Assembly (NCBI RefSeq): GCF_040719265.1 | Contig: NZ_JBFDAH010000003.1 | Location: forward strand, 97,361 to 161,360 | Direction: 5' to 3' | DNA: 64,000 nt | Origin: Aliikangiella maris | GTDB taxonomy: Bacteria > Pseudomonadota > Gammaproteobacteria > Enterobacterales > Kangiellaceae | In this document: piece after piece, positions 35,890-44,093 of the stretch | Layout: each line of letters starts with the position of its first letter | Position numbering within the stretch: position 1 is the stretch's first letter | Made by a program: the position numbers and the translations under genes | Notes under the pieces: generated by a model | What the model was told of the DNA's origin: nothing | What the model saw: only the letters and a program-made list of their open reading frames with translations | Databases searched by the model: none

Positions 35890-36846
35890 CTAGGCTGCTG
35901 ATTCAGCAGTCTGTGAATTTTGTTTAGCACGATAAGCTCTGACGGCTTCACGCACCCACTCACCGTCATCATGTGCACGTTTATGATGCTTGATTCTTTG
36001 ATGATTACAGGGACCGCTACCATTAATAACCTGGTAAAATTCTTCCCAATTAATTTCTCCCGAATCATAATGGCCTCGCGATTCATTCCACCGAATTTCA
36101 GGATCTGGCATTTCAAGTCCAAGTACTTCAATTTGTGGAACAGTCTGATCAATAAATTTTTGTCGCAATTCATCATTAGACTGACGCTTAATTTTCCACT
36201 TCATAGATTTGCCCGAATGTGCAGAATCACTATCATGAGGGCCGAACATCATCAATGATGGCCACCAAAAACGATTCATTGCATCTTGTGCCATTTGCTT
36301 TTGTTGTTCGCTCCCCTTCGCCAATGCATACATAATTTCGTAGCCTTGACGTTGATGAAAACTTTCTTCTTTGCAAATACGAATCATCGCTCTTGCATAT
36401 GGCCCATAAGAAGTTCGCTGCAGCGAAATCTGATTAACAATTGCTGCGCCATCAACTAACCAGCCAATCGCCCCCATGTCAGCCCAAGAAAGTGTAGGGT
36501 AATTAAAAATAGAAGCATATTTTGCGCGGTGAGTTTGCAACGCTTCGATCATTTCGCTGCGAGTGATCCCTAATGTTTCTGTGGCACTATACAAATAAAG
36601 ACCATGCCCTGCTTCATCTTGCACTTTAGCTAATAACACGGCTTTACGACGCAATGTTGGTGCACGCGTTATCCAGTTACCTTCCGGTTGCATACCAATA
36701 ACTTCAGAATGGGCATGTTGCGACATTTGCCGAATTAAATTCTGACGATAATCTTCTGGCATCCAATCGGTCGGTTCAATTTTTTGCTCCTGTTCAATCT
36801 TTCGATCAAACTCGGCCTGAGCCGCAGCATTATCAACAGTTTGCAT
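35890..36846 (-). CDS. paaA: Phenylacetyl-CoA epoxidase catalytic subunit PaaA
   Basis: It shows the ferritin-like di-iron pattern: VQDEAGHGLYLYSATETLG and CKEESFHQRQGYEIMYAL, along with ITRAPTLRRKAVLLAKVQ and DSDSAHSGKSMKWKIKRQSN. PaaA inserts one oxygen atom in the ring of phenylacetyl-CoA. Length 318 is standard. ATG 36846 is preceded by GGAGAG at seven bases; an upstream in-frame TTG inside that ribosome site (36861) is not used. It is first in the operon, under a PaaX-type operator. Confidence 0.97.
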   Translation of the reverse strand: MQTVDNAAAQAEFDRKIEQEQKIEPTDWMPEDYRQNLIRQMSQHAHSEVIGMQPEGNWITRAPTLRRKAVLLAKVQDEAGHGLYLYSATETLGITRSEMIEALQTHRAKYASIFNYPTLSWADMGAIGWLVDGAAIVNQISLQRTSYGPYARAMIRICKEESFHQRQGYEIMYALAKGSEQQKQMAQDAMNRFWWPSLMMFGPHDSDSAHSGKSMKWKIKRQSNDELRQKFIDQTVPQIEVLGLEMPDPEIRWNESRGHYDSGEINWEEFYQVINGSGPCNHQRIKHHKRAHDDGEWVREAVRAYRAKQNSQTAESAA

Positions 36847-36896
36847 GGTTTTACTCTCCAATTTTCAAAATGTCATCGGAATGACCAATTTAATTT

Positions 36897-36925
36897 ATGA
36901 TACTAATAGATACGCACAAATGCAA
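36897..36925 (-). promoter_or_regulatory. paaA promoter (-35/-10)
   Basis: On the minus strand TTGCAT (36925-36920), a 17-base spacer and TATCAT (36902-36897) lie ~50 bases before the paaA start. The -10 matches five of six consensus positions; the -35 is weak. Confidence 0.6.
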
Positions 36926-36936
36926 TTTATGTATCA
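36898..36936. promoter_or_regulatory. paaX operator: PaaX-type operator, TGATAC-N27-GTATCA
   Basis: TGATAC at 36898-36903 and GTATCA at 36931-36936 are exact inverted repeats separated by exactly 27 bases; the arms extend to eight bases (TATGATAC / GTATCATA). The E. coli PaaX operator is, to my knowledge, described as TGATTC-N27-GAATCA, so this is the same layout with one compensated base change in each arm. One arm overlaps the -10 and the other lies just upstream of the -35. I found no second copy in the island. Confidence 0.8.
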
Positions 36937-37138
36937 TATAAATTTATAGTTTGACCTGACTGGATATCTCATTTGATAACTTATTCAGGACTGTTAATCG
37001 AATTTAATATAAAACTATTTATGATCAGTTAGTTACGATAAATTAGTGATAACTATCCGATAGTTCTATAAAAATATCACTCAATCATTTTGATTTAATT
37101 AAACAATGTTTATTATAAAAATTAGATTGAGTAATATC

Positions 37139-37163
37139 TAAAACAGCTTGATATTTGAAGCTG
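37139..37163 (-). terminator. Weak hairpin terminator after paaJ
   Basis: CAGCTT (37144-37149) and AAGCTG (37158-37163) form a six-base stem, and TTTTAG follows on the minus strand, nine bases past the paaJ stop. Some read-through into paaA is possible. Confidence 0.5.
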
Positions 37164-37171
37164 ATTGGCAT

Positions 37172-38374
37172 TTACGCACGTTCAATAATTAACGCAATAC
37201 CTTGTCCAACGCCAATACACATGGTGCATAATGCATATTTACCCTGACGTCGCTGTAACTCATAAGCTGCGGTGGTTACCAGCCGAGCGCCACTCATTCC
37301 CAATGGGTGACCAAGTGCAATTGCACCACCATTTGGATTAACTCGAGGATCGTCATCTGCAATTTTCAACTCTCGCAATACCGCTAGTGCTTGTGCGGCA
37401 AACGCTTCATTCAGCTCAATAATATCCATCTGTGATAATGTTAGTCCGGTATTTTTAAGCACTTTTAAAGTTGCACTAATTGGACCGATTCCCATTAATC
37501 GGGGTTCAACACCACTAGTGGCCATACCAACAATACGCGCAATGGGTAACAATTGTTGCTGTTTGATTTGTGCTTCATTAGCAATTAGCAATGCGCATGC
37601 CCCGTCATTAATTCCTGACGCGTTACCTGCAGTAACACAGCCATTTTCTCTGAACGGGGTGGCTAATTTCGCTAATCCCTCAAGTGTACTGGGTCTTGGA
37701 TGCTCATCAACAGAAAAAAGTCTGGTTTCTTTTCGATTGACAGGAACGGTAACCGCAACAATTTCTTTTTCAAAAATTCCATTCGCCAATGCAACTTGTG
37801 TTTTTTCTTGGGTTTTTAATGCAAAGCGATCTTGATCTTCACGACTGATATTAAATTTTTCAGCAACATTCTCAGCAGTTTCAGGCATTGAATCAACGCC
37901 AAAATTTATTTTCATTTGGCGGTTAATAAAACGCCATCCCATCGTGGTATCAAAAATTTCTGCTTGCCGCGAAAATGCGGTATCAGCCTTGGGCATAACA
38001 AATGGCGCACGCGACATTTGTTCGACACCGCCAGCAATAGCGAGGCTTTGTTCGCCACAAGCAATGGCTCTGGCTGCGCTGCCAATAGCATCCATTCCTG
38101 AACCACATAGTCGATTAACGGTCACTCCAGGAACACTTTGCGGTAATCCTGCTAATAATAAACTCATTCGTGCAACATTTCGATTATCTTCGCCAGATTG
38201 ATTAGCACAACCATAATAGACATCATCAACCATCTGCCAATCAACTTGTGGGTTTCGAGTCATTAATTCACGCATAGGTATAGCACCTAAATCGTCAGCC
38301 CGAATACCCGATAAAGCCCCACCGAAACGACCTATTGGCGTTCTTATGGCGTCACAAATAAAAGCATTATTCAT
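37172..38374 (-). CDS. paaJ: 3-oxoadipyl-CoA / 3-oxo-5,6-dehydrosuberyl-CoA thiolase
   Basis: It is a 400-residue thiolase with catalytic C90 in VNRLCGSGMDAIGSAARAI, NEAFAAQALAVLREL, GGAIALGHPLGMSGARLV and CIGVGQGIALII. The opening MNNAFICDAIRTPIGRFGGA is that of PcaF/PaaJ beta-ketoadipyl-CoA thiolases. It cleaves both the dehydrosuberyl-CoA and the oxoadipyl-CoA intermediates, yielding acetyl-CoA and succinyl-CoA. Its ATG overlaps the paaI stop as TAATG, so it is coupled to paaG-paaI. Confidence 0.94.
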   Translation of the reverse strand: MNNAFICDAIRTPIGRFGGALSGIRADDLGAIPMRELMTRNPQVDWQMVDDVYYGCANQSGEDNRNVARMSLLLAGLPQSVPGVTVNRLCGSGMDAIGSAARAIACGEQSLAIAGGVEQMSRAPFVMPKADTAFSRQAEIFDTTMGWRFINRQMKINFGVDSMPETAENVAEKFNISREDQDRFALKTQEKTQVALANGIFEKEIVAVTVPVNRKETRLFSVDEHPRPSTLEGLAKLATPFRENGCVTAGNASGINDGACALLIANEAQIKQQQLLPIARIVGMATSGVEPRLMGIGPISATLKVLKNTGLTLSQMDIIELNEAFAAQALAVLRELKIADDDPRVNPNGGAIALGHPLGMSGARLVTTAAYELQRRQGKYALCTMCIGVGQGIALIIERA

Positions 38375-38802
38375 TATTTAAAACCTTCTAGATTATCTTT
38401 TATATTTGCAGCTAATGATTTATTGACTAATTTAGCATTCATCACTGCCAGTAATTTTTCACTTTGATTTGTCACCTTAACATCGCAATAAATCACTTTG
38501 CCACACACGCTGGTCACATGCGCTTTTGCAGTCAAAAAATCATTAAGATATGCAGGCGCCAAATAGTCAATCTGATTACTTGCAGAAAGAACAATTTCAC
38601 CTTGTGAAGCACTAGCAAAAGCACTGGCAGTATCTGCAAAAGTAAAAATAAAACCACCATGACAAACCTGATAGCCATTTGTCATCGATTCATTGACCCA
38701 CATTTTTAACTGACATTGTCCTGTATCGACCGAATGAATTTTAATACCCAATAACCTTGATGCGGGATCATTTTTTAATAAATTCTGTACAGCATCATTC
38801 AC
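38374..38802 (-). CDS. paaI: Hydroxyphenylacetyl-CoA thioesterase PaaI
   Basis: The 142 residues form a hot-dog thioesterase with YQVCHGGFIFTFADTASAFA (H48, D57) and SASNQIDYLAPAYLNDFLTA. PaaI removes CoA from dead-end ring-hydroxylated or epoxide-derived CoA esters and so relieves CoA trapping. The start is GTG 38802 with GAGG nine bases upstream. It lies between paaG and paaJ in one operon. Confidence 0.93.
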   Translation of the reverse strand: MNDAVQNLLKNDPASRLLGIKIHSVDTGQCQLKMWVNESMTNGYQVCHGGFIFTFADTASAFASASQGEIVLSASNQIDYLAPAYLNDFLTAKAHVTSVCGKVIYCDVKVTNQSEKLLAVMNAKLVNKSLAANIKDNLEGFK

Positions 38803-38859
38803 GGATTAATGCCTCATGTTAAATTCTTTATTTAGTTGAATATTATATAGTAAATAGCT

Positions 38860-39648
38860 TTAGCGACCTTTAAAAGCCGGTTCACGCTTTTCCATAAAAG
38901 CGGCCACCCCTTCTCGGTAGTCTTCGCTGCGTCCTAAATGTTGCATTAATAATCTTTCCTGCTCTAATTGATCATTTAAGGTATGATCAAAAGTGTTATG
39001 CAGTAATCGCTTGATATTTGCCAGTGCTTCAGTGGGCTGAGTGGCCAGGTGTTGTGCCAGCTTTTCGGCTTCAGCCAAATAAACTTCATCCTCCTCAACA
39101 CCATAGATCAATCCCCATTGCTGAGCCTGTTCAGCTTTTAATTTGTCACCTAACATAGCCATTGCTTTAGCTCTGGGTAGTCCAATAGCTCTAGCAAAGT
39201 GCCAGGAACTTCCCGAATCTGGAATCAAACCAATTTTTGCAAAAGAAAGAATAAAGGAAGCTGATTTTGCTGCTATAGTAATGTCACATGCCATCACTAA
39301 ACTGGCCCCCGCTCCAGCGGCAACACCATTCAGCGCGCAAATAACCGGCATTTTCAAATTGACAATGCGACGAATCAGTGGATTGTAAAATTTTTCGACT
39401 GACTGCCCCAAGTCGGGAGCAAACTCGTCAGCACTTACAGCACGATCGTTTAAATCCTGACCTGCACAAAATCCGCGCCCTGCACCAGTCACTAAAAGGC
39501 AGCGCGTCTCACCATCAGTTGCAATATTATCTAACGCATTTTGCAATTCCTGATGCATTTCAACATTAAAGCTATTTAATCGATCAGGCCGATTTAAGGT
39601 CAATTTACAGACGCCATTTTGTTTTTCTACAATGATGGTTTGGTACAT
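38860..39648 (-). CDS. paaG: Ring-1,2-epoxyphenylacetyl-CoA isomerase (oxepin-CoA forming)
   Basis: A 262-residue crotonase with GRGFCAGQDLNDRAVSADEF, LNGVAAGAGASLVMACDITI and GLIPDSGSSWHFARAIGLPR; D144 is the acidic residue expected in PaaG. It isomerises the epoxide to oxepin-CoA and can also shift double bonds later in the pathway. GAGGC lies six bases before the ATG. It heads paaG-paaI-paaJ and is divergent from paaY. Confidence 0.93.
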   Translation of the reverse strand: MYQTIIVEKQNGVCKLTLNRPDRLNSFNVEMHQELQNALDNIATDGETRCLLVTGAGRGFCAGQDLNDRAVSADEFAPDLGQSVEKFYNPLIRRIVNLKMPVICALNGVAAGAGASLVMACDITIAAKSASFILSFAKIGLIPDSGSSWHFARAIGLPRAKAMAMLGDKLKAEQAQQWGLIYGVEEDEVYLAEAEKLAQHLATQPTEALANIKRLLHNTFDHTLNDQLEQERLLMQHLGRSEDYREGVAAFMEKREPAFKGR

Positions 39649-39727
39649 AGTTATGCCTCATTTATAATCAACAGCACTAATTATTCTGTTTCATCGGTGA
39701 AACGCTTCACTCGTGAAAAAATTTATC

Positions 39728-39750
39728 AATGACAATGAAAACATGTCATT
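39728..39750. promoter_or_regulatory. Inverted repeat between paaG and paaY
   Basis: AATGACA (39728-39734) and TGTCATT (39744-39750) are exact inverted repeats with nine bases between them, centred in the divergent paaG/paaY spacer. It does not match the PaaX operator, so it may bind another regulator. Confidence 0.4.
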
Positions 39751-39836
39751 AAACGATTAATATCAACTATTTATTAAATAGATTAAGTTAAAGTAATAAA
39801 TCAATCCACTAATTTAAAACATTCTGGAGAATTCTC

Positions 39837-40424
39837 GTGCCAATTTATGCTATTGACAATTTAATTCCCGTTGTCAAACAAAATACTTTCATTCATCCCA
39901 GCGCCGAAATAATTGGCGATGTTATTATCGAAGAAAACTGTTACATTGGCCCTGGCGCATCACTGCGCGGAGATTTTGGCCGTATTTATGTCGGTCATCA
40001 CTCCAATGTTCAAGACAATTGTGTGATGCATAGCTTTCCTGATAAAGACTGCCACCTTGCACCTTACAGTCACATTGGACATTGTGCTGTATTACATGGC
40101 TGTCATATTGGCGAAAATTCTCTTATTGGAATGAATGCTGTAGTTATGGATGATGCATTCATCGGTCAAGAATCCATTGTTGCCGCCTGTTCATTTGTTC
40201 GAGCTAAGTTTGTTGCTGAGCCACGCTCGATGATTATGGGTATTCCTGCCAAAGTTGTTCGCCAAATAACTGATGATGAGATTAATTGGAAAGCTCAAGG
40301 TACCCAAGAGTATATACAACTTGCCCAACGTGCAATTAAAACACTTCGAATTGTCGATCCCTTAGCGCAACAACAAACCGATCGCCCCCGTTATCAACAT
40401 TCAAATCACCAGACCAAAAGCTAG
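39837..40424 (+). CDS. paaY: PaaY, hexapeptide-repeat thioesterase/carbonic-anhydrase-like protein
   Basis: The left-handed beta-helix repeats run through most of the 195 residues (IIGDVIIEENCYIGPGASLR, YSHIGHCAVLHGCHIGENSL, IGMNAVVMDDAFIGQESIV). It has the gamma-carbonic-anhydrase histidines (VGHHSNVQDNCVMHS, GHCAVLHGCHIG), and PaaY proteins have thioesterase activity on CoA esters formed from pathway dead ends. GTG 39837 has GGAG seven bases upstream. It is the only plus-strand gene of the island. Confidence 0.93.
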   Translation: MPIYAIDNLIPVVKQNTFIHPSAEIIGDVIIEENCYIGPGASLRGDFGRIYVGHHSNVQDNCVMHSFPDKDCHLAPYSHIGHCAVLHGCHIGENSLIGMNAVVMDDAFIGQESIVAACSFVRAKFVAEPRSMIMGIPAKVVRQITDDEINWKAQGTQEYIQLAQRAIKTLRIVDPLAQQQTDRPRYQHSNHQTKS

Positions 40425-40440
40425 TTTTTTCAAATTAACC

Positions 40441-40490
40441 GGTTCGTTATTAGGCTGTATTTTATTTTTAAATAAGTCTATTAACGAACC
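40441..40490. terminator. Long hairpin between convergent paaY and paaZ
   Basis: GGTTCGTTA (40441-40449) pairs with TAACGAACC (40482-40490), and inside it TAGGCT pairs with AGTCTA (one G-U). Flanking runs of T on the left and A on the right suit termination in both directions. Confidence 0.7.
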
Positions 40491-40531
40491 AAAATATTCC
40501 ATATATTTATAATCAGTTTTTTATTAAATCA

Positions 40532-42580
40532 TTATGCTTCATTTTGTCTTTCAACCAGTGTCAAAATATCATAAATAGCAACCGCTTCGTTATTTTGATT
40601 AATGACTTCAACATCCCAAACAACAACACCCGTGACATATTTATCATCAGGTTTTTTTGATTTTTTAATTTTTCGTTTAACTGTTAGCTTAACCTGAATC
40701 GTATCACCAATACCTACAGGCTCAACAAAACGCAAATTATCAATACCATAATTGGCAATCACCGGTCCTTGACCTGGATCGACAAACATTCCTGCCGCTG
40801 CAGAAATCACAAAATAACCATGTGCAACTCGTTTTTCAAAAAATGAATCTTTAGCTGCAATCTCATCAAAGTGAGCGTAAAAATGATCGCCTGACAAACA
40901 GCCAAAATTCACAATATCCGCCTCGGTGACAGTTCGACGGTGAGTAGTTAATGATTCACCGATAGCTAACTCTTCAAAATATTTTCTAAATGGGTGAACA
41001 CGATCAGAAGTAGTTTTTGCACCGCGTACATATTGATTGGTTATTGCCATTAATGAAGTTGGTGAACCTTGAATGGCACTTCGTTGCATGTAATGTTTAA
41101 TCGCTCTAACTCCACCAAGTTCTTCGCCGCCACCCGCACGTCCAGGACCACCATGTACCAAACTCGCTAGAGGCGAACCATGTCCGGTCGACTCTTTGGC
41201 ACAAGCCTGATCAATCACCAGCATTCTGCCGTGGTGTGATGCGGTATTTAAAATGAGTTCTCGAGCATGTTCTTGAGACTTGGTAAAGATGGAACCAGTT
41301 AACGAACCTCTCCCCATTTTTGCTAAAGTAATTGCTTGGTCTATTCCATCATACGCCATTAGAGTACTGACTGGGCCGAAAGCTTCTATAGTGTGAGGGA
41401 TTGAATTATTTAATGGGTTTTGGCAGTGAAATAACGTGGGCGCCATAAATGCCCCTTTGCTATTTCCAACACCAACTGATTGAAAATTTTCGAGGCCATT
41501 TAAAATAATTTCACTTCCTTGCTTAAGTTGCTCAACCGCAGCCAACACATCATCACGTTGGTGTTTGCCCACCAAAGCACCCATGCGTACACCGTCTTTT
41601 TGCGGATCACCAATTACCGTGCCTTTTAATCGTTTAATCAATGCTTCGCTGACAGCATCGGTTAATGTCACAGGAATTATAGCGCGTCTAATCGCAGTAC
41701 ATTTTTGTCCGGCCTTAACCGTCATTTCACGCGCGACTTCTTTAATATATAAATCAAATTCAACATCGTCGGGCGTCACATCGGGCGCAAGAATACTACA
41801 ATTAAGCGAATCAGCTTCCATTGTAAATGGAATACTTTTAGCAATAATGTTTGGGTGTGCTTTTAGCTTTTGTCCTGTAGCGGCTGAACCCGTAAATGTT
41901 ACGACATCTTGCTCGGTTAAATGATCAAGTAAATCGCCAACGCTGCCACAAATTAACTGAACGGAGCCTTCGGGCAAGATTTCAGACTCAACAATGGCTT
42001 TAACAACGGCTTCGGTCAAATAGCAAGTGACGGTACCCGGTTTAACAATTACCGGTACACCAGCAATTAAACTTGGGGTAATTTTTTCTAACATTCCCCA
42101 AACCGGAAAGTTGAATGCGTTAATATGTACACTAACGCCTTCTTTAGAAGTTAAAATATGCTGACCGACAAATGTACCTTCTTTTGATAATTGTTCAGTA
42201 GCCCCTTCTACAATAAAAGTATCATTATTTAATTCTCGACGCGCAATCCCTGAATAACTGAACATGGTCACAATTCCACCTTCAATATCCACCCACGAAT
42301 CTGCTCGAGTCGCACCAGTCATATAAGATATTCGGTAAAATTCCTCTTTACGATCAAGCAAATATTTTGCCAGTAATTTTATTTTTTCAGCACGCTCATG
42401 AATGGTTAATTGACGGAGTTGAGGACCAGCAACTTCTCGCCCATAATTTAAAAACTGATCAAATCCACTGGTTAACGAAACAACATTGCCAATGAATTCA
42501 TCATTCACCGAATTAACCAATGTGTCTTCTCGTCCATCTCCACTACACCATTGTCCAGCAACGTAACTTTGAATTTTCAT
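40532..42580 (-). CDS. paaZ: PaaZ, oxepin-CoA hydrolase / 3-oxo-5,6-dehydrosuberyl-CoA semialdehyde dehydrogenase
   Basis: Two domains fill 682 residues. The aldehyde dehydrogenase (1-~520) has NAFNFPVWGMLEKITPSLIA, E255 in PFTMEADSLN and catalytic C294 in VKAGQKCTAIRRA. The C-terminal MaoC-type hydratase (~535-682) has GDHFYAHFDEIAAKDSFFEK and VAHGYFVISAAAGMFVDPGQ. It opens the oxepin ring and oxidises the aldehyde. It is downstream of the E1/E2 genes on the same strand, with a 153-base gap that could hold its own promoter. Confidence 0.96.
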   Translation of the reverse strand: MKIQSYVAGQWCSGDGREDTLVNSVNDEFIGNVVSLTSGFDQFLNYGREVAGPQLRQLTIHERAEKIKLLAKYLLDRKEEFYRISYMTGATRADSWVDIEGGIVTMFSYSGIARRELNNDTFIVEGATEQLSKEGTFVGQHILTSKEGVSVHINAFNFPVWGMLEKITPSLIAGVPVIVKPGTVTCYLTEAVVKAIVESEILPEGSVQLICGSVGDLLDHLTEQDVVTFTGSAATGQKLKAHPNIIAKSIPFTMEADSLNCSILAPDVTPDDVEFDLYIKEVAREMTVKAGQKCTAIRRAIIPVTLTDAVSEALIKRLKGTVIGDPQKDGVRMGALVGKHQRDDVLAAVEQLKQGSEIILNGLENFQSVGVGNSKGAFMAPTLFHCQNPLNNSIPHTIEAFGPVSTLMAYDGIDQAITLAKMGRGSLTGSIFTKSQEHARELILNTASHHGRMLVIDQACAKESTGHGSPLASLVHGGPGRAGGGEELGGVRAIKHYMQRSAIQGSPTSLMAITNQYVRGAKTTSDRVHPFRKYFEELAIGESLTTHRRTVTEADIVNFGCLSGDHFYAHFDEIAAKDSFFEKRVAHGYFVISAAAGMFVDPGQGPVIANYGIDNLRFVEPVGIGDTIQVKLTVKRKIKKSKKPDDKYVTGVVVWDVEVINQNNEAVAIYDILTLVERQNEA

Positions 42581-42733
42581 GTTTCAATCCTAATGGTTCT
42601 ATTATTTTTCCAACTGATAATCAATCGCTATCTCAGTTGTTTGCTAAAATTATGTGTTTGTTAATATCTCAATAATTAACATTAAATTTTCTGTATTTAT
42701 CATCGATATATTTCTAATCTGGATATTTACAGA

Positions 42734-44080
42734 TTACTGTCCCCAGTTTTCAATTATATCAACAAATGCAGTCAAAAATTGGTTGGTTTGATGCGCATCA
42801 AGTGCACGATGATCGATACTTAATGAAACATAACACTTGGGTCTGATAACCATTTGATCTTCGCCATTGATACTTTCTACCACCACTCTTTTTTCCAGTT
42901 TACCAATTCCCAAAATAGCAACTTCAGGTTGGTTGATAATAATTGGTGCTGCGAACAAACTACCACTGACGCCATGATTCGAAATTGTTATAGTGCCATT
43001 GCGCATATCAGCTGGCGTCAATTTACCCTTACGTGCTTTTTCGGTCTGTTGATTAAGACGATAAGCAATTTCAAATAATGTCATTGCCTGAACTTGCTCA
43101 ACCACTGGAACAACCAGTCCCGCATCACCCAGTGCCGTGCCGACCCCTACATTGACATCATCAAAAACTTCTAAAGCATCTTCATGAAATCTGGCATTCA
43201 CTTGAGGCACCACTCTGATCGCTTTGGCCATTGCCGCTAAAAAATAAGCAGTAAATGTCAATTTTACGCCCATATCAGCATATTCTTTTTTATGCCATTT
43301 ACGATGTTCAATTAAGTTAGTCATATCCATTTCGAAAACACTGGTCACATGGGGTGAGGTATGCAATAGACTTTCAACCATGTGACTAGCAATGGACTTA
43401 CGCATTTGCGAATGTTTAATTTTGTTTCCAACCAACTGTCGACTTGGGCGATTCTCAATTATTGAATATGGAGATTGCGACACCTGACTAACTGACACCG
43501 AAGAAGCGATATGGGCAGTGAAAGCCTGAGGATTTTTCAAATAAGCCAGAACATCATCACGCGTAATTCGTCCGCCTTTTCCCGTTCCACGAATAGGCTC
43601 CAACTGCAAATCATTTTCTTGAATCAGTCGTCTTACCGCGGGACTAATCAACTTGCGTTGACTTTGCGTTATCTGCGAATCGGCCTGTCCTTCCAGCACT
43701 GGATTACTTAAGGTGACTGCATCTTTGCTATCGTGTGGGGCCGAACCGTTGGTTGACGGCTGTGTGGAAGATTGCGCAGAAGGTTGTTGCTGGCGCGACA
43801 AATCAGCTTCGTTAGTCAAACCGTTTGAGGTTAACGATTGCTCATCAATTTTACCTAGCACTTGCTCAGTCGCTACGCTATCACCAACTTTTGCGTCTAA
43901 TGAAGCAATAGTACCTGATGCCAGCGCACAAACCTCCATGACCACTTTGTCCGTTTCAAGTTCTGCAATCGGATCACCATTTTTAACACTATCTCCCTCT
44001 TTTACCAGCCAGTTTGCTAAAATCGCCGAAGTGCCCTCAAGCTGCCCTTCAGGTAAAATAATATCAACATAATTTGCCAT
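42734..44080 (-). CDS. 2-oxoacid dehydrogenase E2 (lipoyl acyltransferase)
   Basis: Domains in order: lipoyl domain with modified K45 in LETDKVVMEV; a Ser/Gln-rich linker; E1/E3-binding domain at ~142-178 (SPAVRRLIQENDLQLEPIRG, GKGGRITRDDVLAYL); acyltransferase domain to residue 448. The catalytic motif near the end reads SIDHRALDAHQTNQFL, with H424 and D428 present but Ala in place of the usual Gly after Asp. It lies 13 bases after the fused E1 gene. The acyl group is not fixed by the sequence: branched-chain, aryl or other 2-oxoacids are possible. Confidence 0.9.
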   Translation of the reverse strand: MANYVDIILPEGQLEGTSAILANWLVKEGDSVKNGDPIAELETDKVVMEVCALASGTIASLDAKVGDSVATEQVLGKIDEQSLTSNGLTNEADLSRQQQPSAQSSTQPSTNGSAPHDSKDAVTLSNPVLEGQADSQITQSQRKLISPAVRRLIQENDLQLEPIRGTGKGGRITRDDVLAYLKNPQAFTAHIASSVSVSQVSQSPYSIIENRPSRQLVGNKIKHSQMRKSIASHMVESLLHTSPHVTSVFEMDMTNLIEHRKWHKKEYADMGVKLTFTAYFLAAMAKAIRVVPQVNARFHEDALEVFDDVNVGVGTALGDAGLVVPVVEQVQAMTLFEIAYRLNQQTEKARKGKLTPADMRNGTITISNHGVSGSLFAAPIIINQPEVAILGIGKLEKRVVVESINGEDQMVIRPKCYVSLSIDHRALDAHQTNQFLTAFVDIIENWGQ

Positions 44081-44093
44081 GAAGGTTCCTCAA

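Larger units (their letters stand above)
36862..37171. other. Intergenic region between paaA and paaJ
   Basis: This 310-base gap holds the paaA promoter and PaaX operator on its left and the paaJ terminator on its right. The remaining ~200 bases are A+T rich with no coding frame I can support. Confidence 0.7.
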
